From Halocaridina rubra (Eukaryota > Arthropoda > Malacostraca > Decapoda > Atyidae), in assembly GCA_037179515.1 (NCBI GenBank), contig JAXCGZ010020857.1, forward strand, positions 82,501 to 137,500: DNA of 55,000 nt, read 5' to 3'. The notes under the pieces were generated by a model that saw only the letters and a list, made by a program, of their open reading frames with translations, did not search any database and was not told where the DNA came from. Positions 13,031-22,700 of this stretch are shown piece after piece. A program made the translations under genes and the position numbers. The number at the start of each line of letters is the position of its first letter. Position 1 is the first letter of the stretch.

Positions 13031-16000
13031 CTGGAAAAAAAGTTTTCTTTTTCAAGACATGTTATATTTATTCACCGTACCTAGCAAGTGATTACAACTG
13101 AAACAAAAGAAAGAAGGTAACAAGTGCTATGTAATCGGTTTTACTTCACAGACTCCCTTTTCTATCAAGGGCTAGGATGTTGTCTACTTGCAAAGAACTT
13201 AGGTTCGCAAGTGTGACTGTTACTGAGTGAATGCCTTTCTAACTTCAAGACGTAGCAGGGCGCAACCCTCAGCCTGACGAATAAAAGTTGCGAGCGTTTC
13301 CATTGTGTCACAGTGGTCACTAGCGCTCTCTCATATTAATTTTTCTTACATTGCTATTTGACTAAGGGCAATCATGTCTGTGTTGCTGGGATAGTAAATA
13401 ATTAAAATAATCATATCCAGGGCATTATCAGTTCGTCTGTCGAGTATTTGGCCCAGAAAAACTTTCAGGGAAAGAAAGAGGGTATGCATGTCTCCTATTA
13501 CCTCATCCCTCATTGTAGCTTTATATAACACAGAGGGGGAACAAGGAGGAATTAGTTCCCCCATCACCCAAAATGGTCCTTTCTACTGCCACCTTAAACA
13601 GGCAGCAACATACAGTCATATACAGCTGCCATATGTATTGGCAGACGTATATGACTGTGAGATATTGATGGTGTGATCACTAATATTAACCCAAGCAGAG
13701 GGATAAAACAGGGAGAGGTAGAGAGAAAGAGAGAAAAAGAAGTAAAGAAAGGGAGGTGGAGATTGAGCTGCTTCTCCTACAGTTTTCAAGGTCTGGATTC
13801 GGTTTTACGTCACGAACTCCCTTTTCTACTAAGGGCTAGGCCGGTTGCCTTCTTACGAAGAACTTGTTTTGGCAGATGTAATCATTACCTTGAGTGCATG
13901 CCCTTACTAACCTCAGTCCGTGACGGGGTGCGAACCCTCGACCTGCCGCCTCAGAGTCGCAGACGCTACCATTTTGCCACGGAGACTACTTACAGTTTTC
14001 AAGGTCTGTTATACTGAATGTGCCTTTACCACTTTGCTTACTTCTCTAATAATCTCGTTCCTGAATTTATGCCATTGGTCACTCAACATCCAATGTAACA
14101 TTCTCATATCAGCAACATCAAATTTCTTTTCAAGCCCTCTCTTTCTCAACATTATCATGACCATACTCTTCTTATTTATTGTATTATTATGCTAATTATT
14201 ATTGCAATATCATTATTATTATTATTATTACTGTTTACATTATTGTTATAATTATCATTATTATTGGAAAGAAAGAGAAACGAAAAATTCAATCGATTCT
14301 CAGCATGACTGAGAAAATAAACCTCCAGCTCCACAAAGTACAGTATAGAGAAAAGAGAAGGGGGAGGGAGGGGCAGAGGTAGAGCTGGTTCTAATAATGC
14401 TTTTGTGGTCAGGTTATAATAATAAGAGAGGAAGAAATGTATGTCATAAAGGCTAAAAGAAGAACTATTCATTTCCATTACACTACGGTCTCTATCTACC
14501 ATTTTTCCATTGATTTAATGTCCCTACTTATGGCCAGTCGGTAGGGACTGACCCGTCCTATGTAAGCGACTACCCGTATTTGGCAAATTAAAAGAAGTCT
14601 CAATCATATATGATCTAGTTAAAGAGGTTCCCTAACTTACCATCTTCCTTTGTCGCTCCATGAATCTCAATTCTGCTGGCGTTCGATCATTATATGATGA
14701 TGATGGGGAACTTTTCTCAGGTGATTCTTGTACCTCACGTCTGATGCTGGCTTCCATTTGCTTCTCTAAATCCTTCTTTTTCTTCTTTTTCTTCCTAAAA
14801 ACAAAATTTTTCACAATTATGAGACTAATAATCATACAAACAAAAATATACTGTCTGTATTAATAATGAATATTACACTACTTTCAGCAGTACTTGTTAC
14901 TCCGAATTATTAAAAGAAAAAAGTACAGAAAATCCTATGAAATTTATGTATTCATTTTATCATATTAGATAAAAATGAGGGGAAAACCTGAAGGATATTT
15001 ATCAGCCTACAGCTCCCATAATTAGGTTGCCTCATATAAGGGGTCATACGCTATTATACAGTATTTAAAAATTATCTACTTTTAAAATCTGAAGAAAAGT
15101 AACTCATTCACAACTCAAACCAGCCAGGAAAATAAATGTGTGATTAAGTTATAAAATTATTTAAAGATTTTTCAAAATTGACAAAAAATAATGTACATCA
15201 ATGGTCAGGCAGTTTGCATCTAGCAAGAGAATTCAGCAGTGTCTGCTAGTGTTGAAATAGACTGACTGATCTGATTTAATTTTAGCTAAACAACACTTTT
15301 TCTGCATACTCCAACAAACTTGTCCATATCAAAGAACCTACTTAGCAAATTTTATATGAACAGTATACTGTATAATGTACGTAAATATTCAGCTTTTTGG
15401 GCATGAATAATAAATGATACAAAAAGATGAGAGTTCAAGAGGGCACACAATATTTTTCAGCATGTTAGAATTGCTCTCTGCTACTCATCAGATGAAACTG
15501 TGATAAACAAACAAAACATACAAATTCAGTATGAGATAGTAAATATACTTATGCACACATATACAATCACTGTAAACGGCTGGAGTATTTTTCTTCTTGC
15601 TTATCTAGGAATATAGCCATTACTCCATATTTTCTCTTAAATTGGTAACTTAAGATCTTCTAGAAGAACTTGGAAGGAAAATCATCTTCATATATTATAC
15701 CAATATATTAGCTTATTCTGCTTGTTTCAATTCCGTATTCAATCCCTGGGGATAAGAAGCAGCTAAATGTAAAAATAGGTAAAAATAAATGCATTTCATA
15801 ACCCACTGGCCTGCACTATGGAGGTTAAAACAACGACCTTTGCCCAGCCGCATTTTAATATTTCTTCAATATCATAATAAATTTCACCAAATATATGTTT
15901 CCATTTTTCACAGATATCTAAAACTTAAACTACATTTGTACAATTCTTGTCTGTCCAAATATAAAGGAATGCATACATTGTGCAATTGTGTGTTAATACA

Positions 16001-18634
16001 AAAAGACATATATGACTGCCATGAAACTAAGTTGAGAAACTATTAAATCATAATGACCAATACCATTTAGATGCACACCTGGGCACAAATTTCTAGCTGG
16101 GTGAACTATGCGACACTGTATTATAAAACCAACGCACAAACAACATGCTCTAACGTAGCAATCAACATTCTTGAGGACAGCATCTCGATAGATATTACTC
16201 TTCCACAAAGCAGGAGTACTGTCATTCTTGAAGCATCTAAAATAGTATACCACTGCACATTATTCGTCAGGGAATATTACAAGATACACTTTGTAAAAAT
16301 TTCTCACATAATTGTTATCAAAGGATGGGGATTGCCATAATGTAACCGGGAGAGTGCTCGACTCAGGAGGTAATGGACCGGCATTCAGGTCCATAGCATG
16401 GAAATAGGAAAGTCATCCAGGCTTAATTCCCCAGCTGCAATCCATTTGTGTCCACCTCGAAAAGGTGAATAATAGTGACATATAAAACATTAAAAAAGCT
16501 TATCAGAAAGGATAATACTGGGATTCTAGTAATATATCCTCCCTAGTAAAATATATCCTGGAGAATAATATCCCTCAAGGAAATCCCACTGCACTAATCC
16601 CTCAATTTGCAAATTATAGTAGAGTACTGGGGATCCTCAACTTACGTCAGAGTTCCGTTTCTGAAGACAAGTCGCAACACACCTAAATAAGCACCTATGT
16701 CATCCACCTATGCTAATGCAGAAGTAATGTTCATAATCTAAGACATATATACAGTACAGTACTGCTTACTTTTACTCCTGTGGTTGGTTTGCACACTGGA
16801 ATGGGCGTTGCAAGAGAGGGAGAGATACCCTTATTGAGAGGAGGAAGCTGGAGAGGCAGGTGCTAGATAGACAGGGGTAGGTGAGTGTGGCGAAACAGGA
16901 GAACCTGCAGCAGGTGCCGGAGATACTGGGGCAGATGAGTCTGGAAAGGTGGCTGAGGTATAGGGTAGAGGATCTGTTGCTGGGAGCTCTACCTTTTTGA
17001 GGAAACATTCAGTGTGACTCTGGAAGGTTGCCATCTTCTTCTCCTTCCAAATTTCCCTGTAAGACTGCAGGGAATCCATGACTCCACTGGCATCCTTAGT
17101 GTACCTGACAGTGCTGGAGTCCTCAGCCTCAAACTTTGCCAATCCTTTCTCTATTAGGGCAAATCCTTTTTCAATGTCCTTGGTTGTAAATTCCTTGGGC
17201 TCTGGGGTTGGCATTTCTTCCTCCTCTTCAATCAACTGCTTCTCGAGTTGAATAAGGTCCTCAGCAGATAACAGCTCTCCATGAGATTCCAGCAGCTCTG
17301 TTACATCATCAGCCCCCACCTCCGACCTAAGCTCCTTACTCAGGGCAACAACATTCTTGGTGACAGCCTCAACTGTCTCCTAAAAGCCATGGAAGTCATT
17401 CACAAACTGGGGAAACAGCTTCTTCCAGAAGCCATTCAAGATCATCTGCTTAACTTCCTCCAAAGAATCAGCAATGTTCTTGATAGACTGAACAATAATG
17501 TAAGACTTCCAAAACTCCTTGAGAGTCAATGTTCTTATCAGTTGCCCTGAGTCATAGCAATTGTCCTTCAGAGGTAGTAGGACTTGAAAGAGGCAGTGAG
17601 CCCTGACCCATTGCCTGTAACAGGGCAGTGGCATTAGGTGGAAGGTAAACCACCTTGACATTTGAATGAAAGTCATCCAAATGGGCAGAGTGACCAGTGG
17701 CAATGTCCAGCACGAGCAACACTTTAAAGGACAGACTCTTGGAACCACAGTACCTCACCACTTCTGGCACAAAATGGTTGCTGAACCAATCCTCAAAAAT
17801 CTGAAGGGTTACCCAAGCCTTCTTGTTGGACTTCCAGATGACAGGCCATTGACCCTTTCAAATGACTTGAGTGCCTTTGGATTTTCTGCCAAGTAAACCA
17901 ACAAGGGCTTAAGCTTAAAGTCACCAGCAGCAATAGTCCCCCAAAAGCAAAGTCAGTCTCTGCTCGTTGACTATATGGGCTGGTACTGTCTTCTCCTCCT
18001 TGGCATTGTACATATGACTAGGCATACCCTTCCACAACAATCCGAACTCATCCACGTTAAACATTTGTTCAGCATGGTAACCCGCCTCCCTAATTAAAAA
18101 TCACTTGGTGCTTTTTCATCACTACTAGCAGCTTCACCTTGCACCTTATAGTTATGAAAATGAGCACGAGCCTTAAACCACATAAACCAACCCCAACTAG
18201 CCACAAACTCTTCACTTTCACTCCCATCCCCCTTTTCCCTTTTCATGGCATTAACAACCTTTTAGCTTTTTATTGGATCAACATAAGGCTCACTGGGATA
18301 CACCGTTGATACTGGTTATTCAGCCAAAGCACTAATAACTTCTTCATTTCAATCATTAGCCCACTACGCTGCTTAGTAATCACAGTGGACTTCATAGGAA
18401 CAGAACCTTTCACATGTTTAAGGATGCGACCTTTATCCTAAATAATCGTCGCCAAAGTCAAACGGCTTAACCCCAGCGATTGGCAAATGTTGGTAGCAGT
18501 TTCTTCCTATTGGAAGCATTTTACTATACAGTACAGGGATCCCTCGTTTATCGCGAGGGTTAGGTTCCGGGACCCGTCGCGATAGGTGAATTTTCGCGAA
18601 GTAGGCACACCTTACTAATAATAATAATAATAAT

Positions 18635-18697
<63 letters not shown>

Positions 18698-18933
18698 TAT
18701 TATTATTATTATTATTAATCTTTTTTTTTTATTGTGACACCAGGATGGACCAAAAAATTATAAAATAAAACAGTCTTTATCAGGCTGTAAAGAGAAACAG
18801 ATGGAGAGTGTAATGACATGTCAGATGTGAAGGAATTATAAAAGATGTGTAATGAATATCCAGCTCTCTGCTGGGCTTTAATATACCTCTGCATTACTCT
18901 CATGATGTCTATTCCAAAAATTCTCCTTAGATC

Positions 18934-18986
<53 letters not shown>

Positions 18987-19022
18987 TTTAACAATAATTT
19001 TCCTTTGATGATGATTGTGGAG

Positions 19023-19079
<57 letters not shown>

Positions 19080-19331
19080 ATCATTATTATTATTATTAAT
19101 ATCATTATTATTACGAATTTGTAATTAAACCATTATTTTTACAATAAATAATGTAGTTTTGGTTGAATGAACAAGAGTTAATTAAAGATGTCTCTCTCTC
19201 TCTCTCTCTCTCTCCAACATTCTATTCTACCCAACCCCCCACACTCTCTTTGCCCCAGCCAACTAGGGAGGGGCACTGTACACAGTTATTAAAGTAAATA
19301 AACCAACAGATGTACAAACAATGATGAGCCC

Positions 19332-19374
<43 letters not shown>

Positions 19375-19428
19375 TGATGATGATAATAATCTCCACAATC
19401 ATGATCAAAGGAAAATTATTGTTGCCAA

Positions 19429-19494
<66 letters not shown>

Positions 19495-19755
19495 TAATAA
19501 TAATAATAATAAGAAGAAGAAGATCTAAGGAGGATATTTGGAATAGACATCATGAAAGTAATGCAGAGGTATATTAAAACCCAGCAGAGAGCTGGAGATT
19601 CATTACACATCTTTTATAATCCCTTCACATCTGACAGGTCATTACACTCTCCATCTCTGTTTCTCTTTACAGCCAGATAAAGGCTGTTTTATTTTATAAT
19701 ATTCTGGCCCATCCTGGTGTCACAATAATCTTAAAAAAAAAATAAATAAATAAAA

Positions 19756-19791
<36 letters not shown>

Positions 19792-22700
19792 TCCCCCCCC
19801 TCCAAAGAAAATCGTGATACAGTGAATTCGAGAGAGGTGAATCGCGATAGAGCGAGGGATTACTGTACATAGTTTCACTTCCATGGTGATGGCTTTCCTT
19901 TTCTTCAAAGCACGGCCATCAGAGAATCTCCTTTATGGTTGGGAGGCATAATACAAGCCAAAAACTATCACAAACACGAGTGAAACAAACCGAAGAGAGA
20001 ATGAACATGAGAACAATAGGGCGTACAAGTGGGTACTGAGCGACGTGTCGTCATCAGTCTAATGCCGCGTGATGACATATTCTTCCACCGTGCTCAACAA
20101 ACTGTTCCGAGGGCAAACTTCATACTTATGACATAGTACATGTATTTGGTAATTTTGTAAATAATTTCAAACTAGGTCCTTCATATAACCAAATACATTA
20201 ACATATAAATAAATAAAACCATTAACTTGAGATAAATGTACACAATAATGCCACATGATGACGTATTCTTCCAACACGCTCAACGAACTGTTCCGCAAGA
20301 ATATTGTATTTACGACTATGGATTTGGTAATTTTGTAAAGAAATTCAAAGTTGGTCCTCAACACAACCAAATACATAAACAAATAAATAAATAACAACAT
20401 TAACTTCATATATACAGACACAACAATGCTGCATGATGATGTATTTACCACGCACACCACGTAGGTAAAAAATATTATTTATTAATGATTTAAGGGAGAT
20501 GCGTCGTAACAACGACACATCATAACTTGAGGACATTATAAACCGAGGACCTCCTGTATATTCGATTATATGTTTTCAAATAATTAAACATTCTGGAAAA
20601 CAGGCAGTTTTTCAATATGACAGCAGTTTTTAAAATAATGTAACAACAATTTAAAAAATAAATAAATAAAAAAAATTCATATATCTTATGTCCCAAACCA
20701 CAAGTTCGTCTTACTTATTTGGTATGGGGAAAAAATTACATAATATAAAAAACTGAAGGTTAGTATTACTTGTTCAGTCTGAAAAGCCATATTTGAAGTA
20801 TGTATAAAAACATTAATGTAACCTAGTTATAGTAGAAAAAAAATTAAGTACATTCAAAAGCACCCAGAAAGTCCCTCAAATCCCATACAGGGAGACAATA
20901 TAGCTCTTGAAGGAAATTTATATGTTAAGCAAAAGGAATTAACTAACAGAGTATCTTAATATGAGTGAACATCACAGCTCCAGTTCAAAGTGAAAAACAA
21001 AAATAAAAATGCAAGACACTGATACTGTGGAGTAAGTGCATAAGAATAAAGGATCAGTTGTAACACACTCACAGAAACTCTGCAAAAAATGTGAGAAATG
21101 TAAAAATCAAGCAGCAGTCAAGAAACCAGCCAAAAAACACTTTCATGCACAGATGAAAGTATAGATGAAGGCACAGCAACATGTCTATATTTTTACTTTT
21201 TTTAAATGAGTGTGGCACCAGGACGGGTGAAGAACATTGCCCTCATTGGGCCTGCGAGCAAAGAAACATTAAACAAAGAGAAGCAGAGATGGGGAGTGTT
21301 TAACTTGTTAGATGTGAAGGGATAATATGAGATGTGTAACAAATATCCATGAATATTTGGTGTCGATGTACGCATAAAAAGGATCCGCAACTGAAGGAAG
21401 ACTTAGCATCAAGCTGTCCAGGACAGCAACGGATGGCTGGTGCCATGGGCCAATTCAAATTTAGCAGTTGAAACTAGATTTTAGACAGAGTAGTCAAAGA
21501 AACCAAAGTTCATTCCAAATACCAAAAATATTGAGGATATTGTTTATGAGTTAAAACTTTCACATGTGTAAATCTGGCTAAGTAAATCGAAAATTTTTAT
21601 ATTCAGAATCAAAAAGAATGTACTGTAGTCAGGCGAGTTTTGAGATTAGTACAGAGGAACACGTGGTGTTACACAGTCACTGTCACTTCTGATTTTGCCA
21701 GGCCATGACAAATGCTTTTAGATGGTGTTGGGTTGAGTTTTATCTTTACTGTCTTTTACCAAAGAATACTGAAAACTAAAATACAGTTATAAAATAATTT
21801 TTAAGAGTGAATTTACTCTGTTCTCAAGACAGCTCCCAACAAGAGAAGAGGGAATATTTCCTAGGAGAATGTTTTCGGATTTATTTTCCTTAAGGGTCTA
21901 ATTCTTTGAGATATTTTTTCCTACCACATTTTGTTAGAAATGTAACTGTGAAGCCCACTTAGAGTAAGAATAACATATTTACGCAGGTATCTGTTCCAAC
22001 ACTACAATTTACATAAAAAAAATAGCTGTTTAATTTATTATATGGATAAGAATTGACATTTAAAAATTCTGAATATTTCTAGTGATAAGTATTGTCCTAC
22101 TGTAATTTTTCTTGAGGGTGTTGATGTATTAGGACTGTGTGCATCACTGCCTCTGTTAACAGTGATGGGAGTGATTGATACTATGACATAAAAAAAAGAT
22201 TAGTGATATTTGCATATTCTTGGGCCAAATTAGGCTTATCTGAGTGTCTACAACAGAGAACAGCATATAATAACAATTGATTAATATTTCATTCAATTAT
22301 AGTTTATCTTTTTTATTTTGGCATTATCTTAATATATCTACAAACTGCTTACATCACTTAATATTTTAAAATTCTTGAGGCTATTCATCTTGTGGTCTGT
22401 GTAGTGCTAAACTGGATATCTGTAAAACAAATACAGATGCTCCCCTACTTATGAATAAGTTACGTTCCATACGGCCGTTCGTATCTCGAATAGTTTGTGA
22501 GTTGATATTTTGCATAAACAGTACTGTATTAGCATACAAACATTCCTACATCATGTAGGTAATGCAATAAAGTTGTGTTAGAACATAATGCACTTGTTTT
22601 CTTATCCTAAAGACTTGCACGTTTCTTAAAACATTGGAACCATCCATAATTTACTGCATAATGATCGTAGACTGCATGTTTGTAAGTAGATGAGTATTTG

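Larger units (their letters stand above)
16628..20556 (-). mobile_element. Tigger1-like DNA transposon with both ends, host to a nested element
   Basis: The left end CTGGGGATCCTCAACTTACG follows TA at 16626-16627. The right end, in reverse complement, CAGGAGGTCCTCGGTTTATA is followed outward by TA. This gives matching terminal repeats and the TA duplication expected of Tc1/mariner-type insertions. Removing the nested foldback (18534-19865) leaves about 2.6 kb, close to the usual size of an autonomous Tigger. The transposase relic lies on the minus strand. A tandem repeat (20060-20455) occupies its 5' non-coding part. The whole element is in intron 1 of FAM32A, in the same transcriptional orientation. 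Confidence 0.8.
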
